DNA of 64,000 nucleotides from Rhododendron vialii (Eukaryota > Streptophyta > Magnoliopsida > Ericales > Ericaceae): positions 25,742,501 through 25,806,500 of the forward strand of contig NC_080569.1 of the NCBI RefSeq assembly GCF_030253575.1, written 5' to 3'. Under the pieces are notes generated by a model. That model was not told the origin of the DNA. It saw only the letters and a program-made list of their open reading frames with translations, and did not search any database. Both the position numbers and the translations under genes were made by a program. Positions 21,066-32,910 of the stretch are shown here, one piece after another (position 1 is the stretch's first letter; each line of letters begins with the position of its first letter).

Positions 21066-22520
21066 TCAGAATCACAAAGTCTTTCATTGGCTTATCTAAC
21101 CACATTGTAATCCCCTAGTTGAACCCAGGGAGATGCACCAATACAAGAAGAAATAAGCCTTTAAGTCCTGCCAAAGGTTTCTCCTATCCACAAAACCATT
21201 CATACCATACACTACAGAAACATAAAACCACTGCTGAGGATGCAAGAACTCCACCTTCGCAGTAATCAACTGAGAAGATCCCACCCAAGAATGATTCTAG
21301 CAACCTTGTCATTCCCCCTATTGTGAACAGCATATTGAGAGGAGGGAAAACAATGCCTAACAGTTGCATCAAAAAATTCTTGACGAACTTTAGATTCCAC
21401 AACACCAAACATACAAAGCTTATGAAACTTAATGAAAGAGAGTACCTCCTTCTGCTTTGAGGGGTTATTGAGGCCCCTTATATCCACACACCTATTTTAT
21501 TCATTTGAAGGGTTTAACCTTCCTACCCCCACCCTTAGTTCTACCACCCTTAGGAGTAGAAACAGTTACAATTGCAGAAATGGAAGCACCTGTGACAATA
21601 GTTTCACCCTTATCTTCTGCACCAACATCCAGCAATGAAGAAAACTTACTTATTCCCAACACATTTTGGCTTCTTGGCCTCTCACCTACACTAGAGGCAG
21701 GCACCCATCTACTCCTTTTTCCTTGCCCAAAGTAGACATAGCACCATTAAAGTAGCCTCCACCCTTCTCAGAAATAATCAGCTGGTTACCCATTGGAATA
21801 CCACCATCCCTAACTGACTAGAATGCTCAGCTTGACCCACCCCAGAAGCTTCCTTAGTTACAGAAACACTCACGCAACCCAGATCCCTCAACTCCTCAGC
21901 ATCTGGTAGTTTTGGTATGCCTTGAGAGATTCCATCAATAGTACCAGGATAGCCACCACATGCCCACCAGAAGCATTCTGTTGAATCAGATTCTTAACAA
22001 TTGGAATCTGTACACCAGTATGGGGCCTTGCCACTACCACCATCTTGGACGGTCCCAACCCCTTGTAGAAGAGCTGCCACTTCAATTTTCTTGGGACAAA
22101 CCATATCCACATGACCAAACCTATTACACACCTGACATTTTAGAGGTTTCCAAGGATATCAAATGCCCACATGAGCAACATCCCCATTCTAAAATCGCAC
22201 TTCAACAGATTCAGGCATGGTGGAATTCACATCCACCTCCACACATGTACTAGCATAGTTCAGCCGCTTACCAGATTCTGTAAGTTTATCAGCATAGAGG
22301 GGCTTTCCAATAGAGCTAGCCACATAACCCCTTAGCAGTCCAGAGCTCAAGGGGAACATTGTAAAAGTGTACTCAAACAGGAATTTTCATGATCTCCTCC
22401 TTTTCCAGCTTCATATGAGGGTGCCAGTGCTTAAGCATCATCATTTTGCCCACAGAAAACCAAGGACCAGACTCCAAAAGTTTCTGTAGCCCACCCTCCT
22501 GATTGAACAGGAAGAAGAAG
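21066..22520 (-). mobile_element. L1 LINE fragment: ORF1 and start of endonuclease
   Basis: On the minus strand, 22500-21500 reads as a plant L1 ORF1 (DUF4283 then a CCHC knuckle, CQVCNRFGHVDMVC at about 22140-22095). From 21487 the endonuclease begins with DIRGLNNPSKQKEVLSFIK and continues to about 21096. Stops and frameshifts interrupt both. The reverse transcriptase is missing. Confidence 0.75.
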
Positions 22521-23113
22521 AAACCTTCATTATTATATCATACTTATGGGTGTTGTTTTATTATTTTAGATCATACAAGGTACAGTTATCTATTTTGATA
22601 TTGACGTCTAGTTGAGGCTCAAGGTAATTTTCAATGTCAATTGTTGGTTAATTTGTTTGGTTGATTTGTAATTTATATGATTATGATAGCATTCACAATG
22701 CATTCATTTTTCTTATTGGTTTATCCGATTGTGTGTGTGTGTAACATTTTTACACGTGTAATTTATGAATTTGGTTTAAAGAATTTAACGTCAAGGGTTA
22801 ACAGTGTCAACCCTTGCACGACACACTTTTAAATAGGTCGTTTAGTGTCAAGATATAAGACATGCTCAAGTTAACAGGTTTTTTGACATTAAGTCACGAA
22901 CCTCCAAAGGATACAACTAAAAGTCTCGAACACGATAGAACAAATATATATTGATTCAAGTGGGCTTCAAACTATATTGATCTGTGCCGCAAAAGCTAGT
23001 ATATATATACAATATATTGTTAAACAATTGTCGTTCATACAAATATTGTTTTGAAAAATAACCAAAACTGATGTTATAATTTGCAAATTATACCTTTTGC
23101 TATTTAGATACTA

Positions 23114-23328
23114 CTCCCTCCGTCTCATAATATTTGTTCGGTCCGCAAAACGGAGACGTAAAAATAATACTATTTTGGTAAGAAAAGTTGAAAAAAAATT
23201 CAACAATTTACTAGATCTTGACGAGTTCTTTTAACTATTGAAAAAATTTTAAATTTTTTCTCGAAAGAAATGCATTATTTTGTAGTCCTCGTTTCGCGGA
23301 CCGGACAAATATTATGGGACGGAGGGAG
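23114..23328. mobile_element. Stowaway-like MITE
   Basis: 215 bp with inverted ends CTCCCTCCGTCTCATAATAT and its near-complement, flanked by TA (23112-23113 and 23329-23330). The terminal complementarity is about 38 bp. Confidence 0.9.
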
Positions 23329-23753
23329 TACAATTTTAAAATTAGGCTTAGTTTTGTTTATCTGCAATTTTTACCTTTCATTGAGCGAAGAATATAGTTT
23401 AATCCCCTGAGTAAGTTGTTAAAAAACAAATTCTGCCATGTCTTCACTTTGTCTAACTTACGCATATTCTATGTGTACCATGGTTAAAATTTTAGAAAAG
23501 TAATCTGATACGCGATGTGGCATGTCCATACATGTCCTGTCGTGTCCTCACTTCTGTCTAACTTGAGACACGTGTATCCGTATGTGCTGTGGTTGACAAC
23601 TAATTAAAGGAATCGGACATGCTAGGTGGCATGTCCTGCCGTGTTCTCACTGTGTCATGTGTCTCCAGAGTGTCCGACACGAATATTGAGACAATTATTT
23701 ATGTCAATACTTCCTGGATAATATTATGTGGGTTAATGTGTTTTCATCTGCAG

Positions 23754-24044
23754 CGCTTTGGGATCAAACTCGCGGAACTTTGCGATTACAATGGAGAGCA
23801 GTATTGGACATCACAAAAGTGGAATTACAAGTGTTTGATGCTGCATCTAAAAAATGTTTCAGTTGCTGAACATTTAATGATTCGTTGTTGTGACTCCGAC
23901 TTTTTTCTGTTGAGGAATGCAAGAGTGCTGCAAAAGATGGTTATCAGTAAGCCAAGAGGTAAGCAGAAGAAATATTTCAAAGCAGCTCAAAAGCTTTTAA
24001 GCTTCCCCAGATCGTCTCCTGATGCAGTAGTTATCTTCTATTAA
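23754..24044 (+). pseudogene. Orphan FBD exon of an F-box gene
   Basis: A 97-codon terminal exon follows a CATCTGCAG acceptor. It reads QYWTSQKWNYKCLMLHLKN and RNARVLQKMVIS and ends SPDAVVIFY, parallel to the last exon of the gene at 39646-44354. No matching F-box and LRR exons precede it; an L1 fragment lies upstream instead. It is open but cannot be expressed as a normal F-box protein. Confidence 0.8.
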
Positions 24045-24967
24045 TAAAAAAAATGGACGAAGAGCCCCTATGTTGTGGCACACATAGGTAGGACCCTCCA
24101 TTCTGATTGGTACCACTCTGTCAGTAAAACTGGTGCCTTTTAATTAGTCTACTTCTTGTTAATACTGGGTTTGCCCTTTTTCTTTTACGAACTGGTGGTT
24201 GCCACATTTTACATATTGCGGGCATAACGGATCATAACTCATAAGGTAAGGATTCTACTAGTAGTTTTTATTTCAATGTAGGAGAAGGGGTTGTGTGAGT
24301 TGCCAATTGAAAGAGTTGTTCTTTTAGTTCTACTTATGCCTATGCCGCTGCTGCTACTTAGTGTGTAGAAGTAACATGTAATTCTGTTTGTTGCTGCTAG
24401 TTGTTGACTATGCACTGATTTAGTTCATTTGTTTCTAGTAGACTGCTTGTTCTTGCGCTGATTTAGTCATTTATTTCTAGTATACTGCTTGTTCTTGCGC
24501 TGATTTAGTCATTTATTTCTAGTAGACTGCTTGTTCTCAACATGACAACATTGTGCAATATTTGCTTCTCATCTGGTGCATGGAGTAGTATGCATATACC
24601 ATCGTAGGAGTTGGAGTAGGCTCGGTATTGATAGGCGTGGAATGCCTATAAGGTGATGAAAATATCGCAAAGATGGACCAAATAGAGATGCTTTATAGGC
24701 TTATCTGCGTCGTTATTCCTTACAATTTCGTGTTGGTTTTCAAATTCGTCCCTCAAATTAACAAAGTGTCGATTTGTCTTTAACAAACATAAAACTAAAC
24801 TATTGAGTGAACAATCACAGAAAAAAAAAAACAGACAATGAACACATGATGCACTCCAAATATTAATGAAATATTTTTTGTTCTACCGTTCGATTTTTTT
24901 GATCGTTAACGGAAAAAATTAAGTTGTAAGAGAAAATCTTATTTACAGAGGTGCTGTAAACACAGTA

Positions 24968-25240
24968 CTCCCTCCGTCCCCTTTTTAATGTCCAGTATTT
25001 CATTTTGGGCTGTCCTTAATAAGTGTCCATTTTGTAAAGTTAGTGGGTAAAAGTTGATACATTTTTTATTTTGCCCCTAAAAGTATATTCTATTTTGAAA
25101 AGTTAGTGAGTAAAAGTATAATGATGATGTTTCCATAGAGGGTAAGTAGAGAAAGTTGAGGTAAAAGTTAATGTGAAAGGTGTAATAATGATGTTTTATT
25201 AATTAGTTGAAGTTATGAAACGGGACATTTAAAAAGGGAC
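24968..25240. mobile_element. Stowaway-like MITE truncated at its right end
   Basis: The left end TA-CTCCCTCCGTCCCCTTTTTAA is complete. The right end stops at CATTTAAAAAGGGAC, lacking the final GGAGGGAG-TA. It is joined directly to F-box coding sequence at 25241. Confidence 0.75.
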
Positions 25241-25537
25241 TGATGATCTTTGATTGCGATGGCGAGGATTTAAGAGCTGCAAGGAATAGTGGATTCGTTA
25301 CCTTTGTTGAAAAAACGCTATTTTCCTGTGACTGCAAGCTCAAGAAATTCGAGGTTGTATTTGAATACGAGCTGCGCTTCGCTTCGAATGTCGATTCGTG
25401 GACTCGATTCACAGCAGGAAATCGCGTGGAGGAGCTTTACCTTCAACTCTGGCTTGCCGACACCAGGTATGAGTTGCCACAGCTTTTGTATGACAACTCT
25501 TGGTTCAAAGAATTGCGTTTTTCACATTGTAGGTTTT
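25241..25537 (+). pseudogene. F-box/LRR exon 1 fragment cut by L1
   Basis: The frame reads NSGFVTFVEKTLF, RFASNVDSWTRF and YELPQLLYDNSWFKELRFSHC, matching the middle of exon 1 of the 39646 gene (its positions about 39846-40142). The F-box is missing because the 5' side is replaced by a truncated MITE. The 3' side stops at GTAGG, where a minus-strand L1 is inserted. The rest of the gene was not found beyond the L1. Confidence 0.85.
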
Positions 25538-26960
25538 TTTTTTCTTCTTTTTCTGGGGTATGGTAAATTGTGGAGTATTAGAAAACCCAATTACACAAGT
25601 TAATGGCATACCCCAAGCAAAACAAAGAAACATCAAGCAAAGCTTGAAAAAAGAACAGCACAAATCAAGACAACATCTAAACAAAAAAATTATGTGTTGT
25701 CAAAGACTCTAGCACGGACATTCCACAGGGAGCAAAGAACCATGTTAGGACTTGACTTTTTAACTCCTCTCTAGAAGCTAACACAACATGCTCGGCATCA
25801 ATCTCACTTTGATCTCTAACTGTTAAGCAGTAGCCCCATAGCCTTTAAAGATTCTATTATTCCTTTCTCCCCAAACATGGTATAGGAGAGCAGTCAAAGC
25901 AACCTTTGATAACAAACAGGAAAACTGAGAACCCTTGTTGACTAATCATCCGGTCCATAATTTGGGGCAGTCCATTGAATGGGCAAGTAGGCTTCAAGTC
26001 TTTTTGCAAGGATTGCCAAAGTTGAGAAGAGAGAGAATGTTTTCTACAGCAGCAGAACACAGCACACACTGGACGTCCATAGCCATACTCCACTTAAGAA
26101 GTCTATCCTTAGTAACAAGCTTCCCCAGATTTGCTAGCCACAGTATGATGGACCGACGAGGTATAAAATGCTTAAACCAAATGATGTTAAACTAGTGAAC
26201 TTTAGGATGTTGCTTTCGAATTTCATTCCAAGCTGACTTGATAGAGAACTTGTTATCAGGTGTGAAATTCCAAATAACTGTGTCCTCTTGAGATGGGTGA
26301 GGGATAAAAGTAGGAAGGGTGGCCCTCAAGATGTCCCTAGTCACAGTGTTTCGCCATCTTGGCCATTGCCAAGAGTGATCAGCAATTATGGTATCAATTT
26401 TAGCATGGAGATTTCTACCCAAATTGTATACAACTCTGGACCCAAACTTGGCAAAAAGAGGGCCAATTGGATGTTAGTTATCCAACCATAAAAATGAAAA
26501 TTTTCCATTTCCCACCACATTAGTTATCCAAGGATGAACTAGGGATCTTAGATTAAACAATTTCTGGATTGTCCAAGAGGCAGAAGCAGGAATAGGGATG
26601 TTCCAAAGACAATGATCTTTGATTATGTGTGTGTGAATCCATTTCACCCATAAAGTGTCTGCTTTCAAGGCAATAGCCCATAAGTGTTTAGCCATAGCAG
26701 CCTTATTCCAATCTTTAAGGACTCTAAACCCCAATCCACCTTCATCTTTGGGAGAACAAACATCATCCCATGTCACTTTAGCACCACTAGACTTCATTTG
26801 AATTCCAGTCCAGAAAAAAGATCACAACAAAGCTTCAATTTATTAAGGATCTTCTAAGGAAGCATAAAAATGGTGCTCCAATAAATTTGGACACTAAAGA
26901 GGATAGATTGAATGAGTTGGGCACGACCTCCATAAGATAAGTTACAGTTGATATCAGAGC
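25538..26960 (-). mobile_element. 5'-truncated L1 LINE
   Basis: A poly-T run at 25538 is the A tail of a minus-strand element. Higher up, minus-strand frames read as ORF2: SYGGRAQLIQSILFS (about 26930), VTWDDVCSPKDEGGLGFRVL (26780-26720), then the zf-RVT type region WPRWRNTVTRDILRAT (26380-26330). Frameshifts are present. The upper boundary is uncertain and no clear target duplication was found. Confidence 0.75.
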
Positions 26961-27762
26961 ACAACCCTGATGTATATGGTAGGGGCCACCTCTAGAATCT
27001 GTTACGAGCATATTGATTGTACTGTACAAAGCTAAGTGTCATATCATGACCACAAGGGGAAGGTTGCTAGGCCAAGGAGTGCAACGAGGACGTTGCATCA
27101 CAAGATGGAGAGATTGTGGGAACCCACTTGTGGCATAAGTCCCACATCGGGCAGCTTGGGAAAAGAAGTGTGAAATATAAGGTAAGGTTCACCAGCTACT
27201 GTATAACTTGAGGTTAATCTTTTGACCCACGTGGTTAGGCGAATGGTTAGCAGGTCAACTGGCGCGAGTCGTTACAACTATATTCCAAAAACGTGCCAAC
27301 TGACCATCATACTCCTTGTTAGGCTGGTAGCTACTACAGGCCACATAGGTGACAACAATGAAAACCTTGAATGGAAGTTAGAATCTTACTATTTATCAAA
27401 AAAAAAAACACGTTAAAATCTTACCTTTACTTCAAAGTGCAGTCTGGAAACTGGATAAGAAACATGTCGAAACTCCCAACAATTTTCAATTGTAGCCCAT
27501 GCTTCACTTTTCAGTAAAACGCAATCTACCTACTAGGAGAAACTTCACTTCAGGAGAAACAGAGGTTGAAGATGGGTAAAAAAAGGTCATTTTTACAACA
27601 CATACTAATCAAAGAAGTTCAACCCCATCTGCATAGACAAAATGTTGTCGCAAAGAACTGTTGCAAAGCTACAAAAATAACAAAACTGCTGCAAGAAAAC
27701 ATAAATACAGTAACATTTCTACCACCACAGCCTCTGAACATAATTATGCAATGTTAACATAA
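26961..27762. other. Repetitive spacer and 3' flank of the F-box pseudogene
   Basis: It contains a TRIM-like motif (AAGTCCCACATCGGGCAG near 27140), an A run at 27398-27408 and A/T-rich sequence that would be the 3' UTR of the minus-strand pseudogene. No gene is seen. Confidence 0.4.
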
Positions 27763-30700
27763 CTAAGAGAACAGAATCATAGCATGGGGCGAAGCCCTCG
27801 GAAAGCTCAATAATTTCTGTGTCAACCTGACAAATTCCTGTGACAAAGAACAAGCTGAGCATTTGTCAGAACGCCCTGACTTTCCTATTTTGATGACCAT
27901 CTTCTCCAGAGCCACTGCATTCTGCAGCAAAAACTGCACAAGCTGAAGCCGAAATCCTGCGTGATAATCCTTTTAAACCCACAATCACAATAGTCTTTAG
28001 ATGTAGCAACGGCGACAAAATCCTCTTGCTTGAGGTCCAGGGGTCTTCTCCATCAAAGTTGCAGGAATCCAGAAATTTCTTGCAAAATAAAAACTACAGG
28101 TATAAGGTAAGGAAGGTTACTTTGCATTCTTTTCTCAGTTTTCATGCACCGAATAACAGAAGAAAAAAATAACTTGTTTGATTGATGGTTGCGAAACTGG
28201 TTTTCAAATTATCGAGGAAAGTGGCCCATTTTCAGGAAACATTAAGATAGGTTTCCAAATTCTTGAAAAGCATTTCTGGTGGACAATAGGAATTACATAT
28301 GAAAATGATGAGTGTTTTTCTTTTCAAACAGTGCTTTTATATCGATTCATACGAAAAGAGAAAAATCCTTTAGCAGGATAAAAAAAAATTGAACCTGATT
28401 TTACAAACAACAAACGGGGGCTACTGATGTACAACTTATCACAACTACCCTTTACGCAAATAACCAATGCGGCAATGCCAATCCGAGGCAGCTCTACGTT
28501 AGTGTGACTGGGTTCACATGGACAATAGGATATGTTGCCAAGGAAACGAGTGCCTTCCAGTGTCCTCTTAGTTTTCTCTCAAGCCCTCTGATCTTTTGGG
28601 TGACAGAATGAAGGCAACATTGACACGCCAATTGGAGTGAGACGTGTAAAATTAAAGGGGAAAAAAAGGAAAACGTTCTCAATAACAACAAAAAATTCTA
28701 GCAATAAAATCTAAGAACACAACTTCAAGACAAATCCATGTCCACCTATCCTTTCCGAATGGTTACAATACAGAGGCCTATGTTGGATTTTATTATGAGT
28801 TTAGATCTATTAATCTTTTTTTCGGTCAAACGGAAATTCAATTAGGAGTTTAGATCTATTAATCAGTTGGAAAGAAAAGTAACTGTCAAATGGATTACCA
28901 AATACACAGATCTTTTAAAGAGGGCAATGATAAAATTTTCTTAGACAACATACCTGCGCGTGGTGGTAATCCGAACTCATGTTTACAACTAATTTCTCAA
29001 GACAAGGTGAACCTTGCAGCAGGCTTACTATGCCAGGGATGTCCCATTTCAGGACATGAGAATTCAGTGTCAAAATTTTGCAGCTTGATACCAGAGAAGG
29101 CAGACCCTTCAATTCCCCATACGATAGAACCTTAAGATGTAGAGAAATCAAAGTGGTTACAACGATTTTGACAACATTCCTATGATGCTTTGTATGGAAT
29201 AAATTGCAAGCAGCTTTTGGCAAGTATAAAATTTGCAAATAAACATTTCAAATAAATATGATTCTATTTCTTGTTTGACTATTGCACTTAAGTACAGGTA
29301 GAGGCACCCTAAGAAACACAGACAAATCTACCAGACTCAAGTATCAGCATGTGACGAGACACAACACGACACCTGCTAATAAGTGTCGGATACTTGTCTC
29401 ATTTTTATGTCGTTATTTCTAGTCAAACAAGTTGGGAAGACACGAAGATTCCTTTCTCCAGCGATGGGAGTCATGGTAGGAGGTTAAAATGCAATCCTTA
29501 AGAGAGGGCCGAGAGGCCAGATTCAAATTTGGGGAGACACTAAGATTCCTTTCCCCAGAGATGGGGACACGTTAGAGTCAAAGTTGCCACGAGTAGTTTA
29601 TGACTACTTATTTAGTGACTCTTGATTAATATCTACGAGCTATAACTACTGTTAACATGATTTGTGTTTTTATGTCAAATTTGACAAAGTAATGTTTTAC
29701 ATTTTGTACAAATTCTATGAGATCCACCTAACTCCAACTAGTAACATGTTTACAATGTTCCATGTTATCCCTAACGTGTCCGTATCCTAATTTTTGGAGA
29801 ATGGGCGTATCCGTACGCCCTTGTCACATGTTAGTCTCCGTGCTTCTTACGAGGCAGCAATCAGTTAAAACTCAATCATTGTTCAAGTATTTTGTTGCCG
29901 ATCAAAAAAAAATAAGTGTGCAAGTGTGAAACAAAATGCAAAGAAAGACAAACCTGAATGCACCAATCCCACAATTCAAGTTGGTTGACATGTTGAAGTC
30001 TCTCGAGAAGCTCTATCAATTGAGTACGCCTCTTTTCATGATCATATTCATCACTACATACTCTACCTGAAAATTTGAGGTTTACTCTAACCAGAGAGGA
30101 GATATTTGCAAACTGGAACTTTTGCCTTTTGAAATCCCCCATAAGTTCCAACATCAGAAGTTTAGGAGCTGAAATTTCTAGCACATATTGATCACTCATA
30201 GAATGTTGTATGACCACCTTTTCCAGGCTTGCTGAATTAATACTTCAACGACTGGGCCAGAAAACATACTTATTTTCAAGAACTCCAAAATTGGGCAACT
30301 TATTAATATTTTTTCAATCACTCCGTCACTTACAACTACATCATCCATCGAAAGACTCTTGAGCGATCTCCAGCTAATTTCACCACCTGGCGCAATAACA
30401 CAATTAGTTGCGCTAAAAATCCTCAAGGATGAGTTGGTGAATAGAATCTGAGGCAATCTGTGGACTAATGGAAAGCCCTGGTTATGCAAATAAAGGTCTT
30501 CTACATTATGTTGCGTTGCAAACTGTATCCAAAGGTTAGCATCCATCTCGGGAAAATACTCATGACCAAAGAAGCAGAAGTCGAGCACAAATTTCTTGAG
30601 GTTGGAGCACCTGCACAGAATTAGGACGCGATTGACAAAGGCCACAAACTTATGGATACCATCTAAGTCAATCTCCTCTGTGTCTTAAAAGCAAGTGTTG

Positions 30701-31001
30701 ATATGTTAGTCCAGAGGTATTGCCATCTTGTTGCTAATAAACCAGTTCGTACAACTTCTTCTGTGGGCAAGAAAGATAGGATGTGAAGGAGCACTGAGTC
30801 ATGCAAGGCGCTAATTCGATCAACAGTTTGATTCCTTGGCCGCTTGGGTAGAGGCAGCATGTTATCCTCTTCTCCTTTGCCCTTTCCCCCTTCCTCATCC
30901 TCTTCATTCTTCTCGTCCTCGCCCTCCTCCTCCTCTTCTTTTTCTTCCGTAACGTAAGAACCATTTCTAACAGTGTCTGAATTATCAAACACAAAATCCA
31001 T
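27763..31001 (-). pseudogene. F-box/LRR/FBD pseudogene with several frameshifts
   Basis: From 31001 the protein starts with an acidic stretch (about residues 18-48), then an F-box (VDRISALHDSVLLHILSFLP, RWQYLWTNISTLAF). A one-base deletion near 30685 moves the frame to FVAFVNRVLILCRCSNLKKFVLDF and LRR text to about 30250. A second shift near 30240 leads into YVLEISAPKLLMLELMG. Exon 1 ends at a CAG|GTTTGT donor near 29954. Exon 2 is 29130-28954. The terminal exon (about 28085-27763) has SKRILSPLLHLKTIVI, another shift, then LLQNAVALEKMVIK. The order is that of a complete gene, so it is a recently decayed one, unless the shifts are assembly errors. Confidence 0.75.
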
Positions 31002-31111
31002 GGTTTCTACAGTATCTTTTTCCTAGAGAACACCAGGTGAGCTGAGAGAATCAGAAAATCACAATTAGAAATTGTAGCATCACAATTCGTCTAATAAAAG
31101 TAGATCAAGGT

Positions 31112-32049
31112 AGATTTGGTGCCCGAGTGACTTATAATCTGGGTAGGAATCTACAGGCTAAAGTGGCTTCTATTATTGTTGATAATCATTGGCTTTGGCC
31201 CAGGGGGAGGAATACAGTCACTAGAGAGATTATTGAGCATACACCGGTTTCTCTTCTTCCTAATACTGCCCGGGAAGACTCTATTATTTGGAACTTAAAT
31301 GCCAACGGTAGATTCTCTGTTCAGTCTTCTTGGAATGCATTCAGAAGGCCCAAACCTCTGGTCCCTTGGGCTAAAGTAGTGTGGTACAAGCATGCAGTTC
31401 CTAGGTGGGCTATTGTGCAATGGTTGGCCATCCTGTGTAGACTTTCCACAAAGGACAGGTTGCAGCAGTGGGGTGTCTTGGTGGAAAACCAATGTGTTGT
31501 GTTCAAATGCTGTGGAATCTCATGAGCATCTATTTTTTCAATGCCCATTTTCATCTCACTTGTGGAGCTTGTTGCAAATGAAGTTTAGTTCCTTTTGCAG
31601 CCTTTCTGTTCTTTCTCAGGTGGTAGATTGGATGGTTCAACACCATACTGGCACTCTTTTCTTGAATCTGGTGGCTAAAGTGGTTTTTGCTGCTACGATT
31701 TATCATGTTTGGGGGGAGCGTAACAGACGTATTTTCCAACAGCATAGAGGCTTGGATGTGCGGGGTTTGGAAGTTCAGATTTCTACAGAGGTTAGAGCTT
31801 GTATCAGTTCTTGGAGAGGAGTGAAGCGAATAGGAGTTAATCTGGCTCTCTGCTCTCGTTGGCGCTTCTCTACTCGTATTTTTTTACTCTAGGTTTTAGC
31901 GAGTAGCTTGTATAGTTGTTGATTATGGGTGGGTTGTCTTTTCTGCTGTAGAGGTTCTTCTGAGCAATTTTTTGGCTTGGTTCTCGGGGGAATGCCCCTT
32001 TGATTTTGTTTCCTGTTTGTTGTGAATAAAACTTTAATTACCCAAAAAA
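31112..32049 (+). mobile_element. 5'-truncated L1 LINE with target duplication
   Basis: It is flanked by AAAAGTAGATCAAGGT (31096-31111 and 32050-32065, 16 bp) and ends in an A tail. The coding part is the ORF2 tail: DNHWLWPRGRNTVTREII, then the zf-RVT region HAVPRWAIVQWLAI. After a frameshift near 31490 comes SHEHLFFQCPFSSHLW. It sits about 110 bp upstream of the F-box pseudogene start, in the opposite direction. The related fragment near 46125-46220 lacks it. Confidence 0.9.
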
Positions 32050-32179
32050 AAAAGTAGATCAAGGTGTTGTCTTCTTGGTCATCTACACTGAATCACTGGA
32101 ATCAAGCTTGAGAAACGACCTTAAAAAATATTTCACCAGATCTGATGGTGAATAAAAAATCAGTTTCCATTCGAGTGGT

Positions 32180-32566
32180 CAGAGACGGGGCCAAGTGCAA
32201 GGGTGGGGAGGCCCGGGCCTTCCCCAACCTTGCTACTTGCTAGAGCCTAAAATCACTGTATATACAGTGTAAAATATACATTAATTATTCAAAATGTACT
32301 ATCAGCCCCTCGAAACTTTAAAAGATAAAATACAAAGTGGTTATACAGTGGAAAATAATTAGTCCCTTTCATGTGTATATGTATGTTTTGCCAAGTATGA
32401 ATAGATAGTGACTATATTTGTCTTGAAGAACATTATTCCTTAGATTTCATGCTTGAATTTAAACTATATGTGAAAAAGACTTAAAGATTAACAACCATGT
32501 GAATATGAGGAATCCTAGATTCTAATTTTCGGCCTCCCCTCGATACAAGTCCTAGCTCCATCCCTG
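32180..32566. mobile_element. hAT-type MITE
   Basis: 387 bp with ends CAGAGACGGGGCCAAGTG and, inward from the right, CAGGGATGGAGCTAGGAC, the common CAGGGACGGAGCCA family. The 8-bp flanks agree poorly, so the boundaries are approximate. Confidence 0.65.
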
Positions 32567-32910
32567 CGAATTCAATTTTGGAGGAGGTTGTTTAACCCTT
32601 GGTTTCCTATCCAATTTGTTAGATTTATTGGCAATTTCCAGATGTTGACAAATCATTGGAGTCTATATTTTTTTCTTATTTCATTTGGGTTTGGGGGGTT
32701 ATTCATTTAGATGTTTTAGATACTCCGCCGTTTAATTCAAGAATTCTCAAGTTGGTGATACCATGTAATTGCCGTGGCTTTGTTGGAGGCGGGTATACGC
32801 ATTTCATTTGCATTGGTCTTTTAACGCATCATTGGTTTGTATCGAGTCCAGGGATTTGCTGGGAAAAACCAAATTTATGTCTTAAGGCATGGTGACGGTT
32901 AGAACGCCAA

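Larger units (their letters stand above)
22540..24900 (+). other. Duplicated copy of the intron 2 to 3' flank region of the 39.6-kb F-box gene
   Basis: 22540-23753 follows 42360-44045 in order, without the solo LTR present there. The terminal exon follows, and 24045-24870 follows 45040-45760. So a block of the F-box/FBD locus was copied here. A Stowaway element (23114-23328) was added. Confidence 0.7.

Noticed and set aside
30196-31001. Two separate small F-box and LRR genes
   Set aside because: They are one exon split by a one-base shift; the gap is too short for an intron.
31392-31892. 166-residue plus-strand open frame as a host gene
   Set aside because: It is the ORF2 tail of the L1 at 31112-32049 in its second frame.
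32656-32895. 79-residue plus-strand open frame
   Set aside because: No recognisable family, in transposon-rich sequence directly before a gypsy gag; treated as chance.
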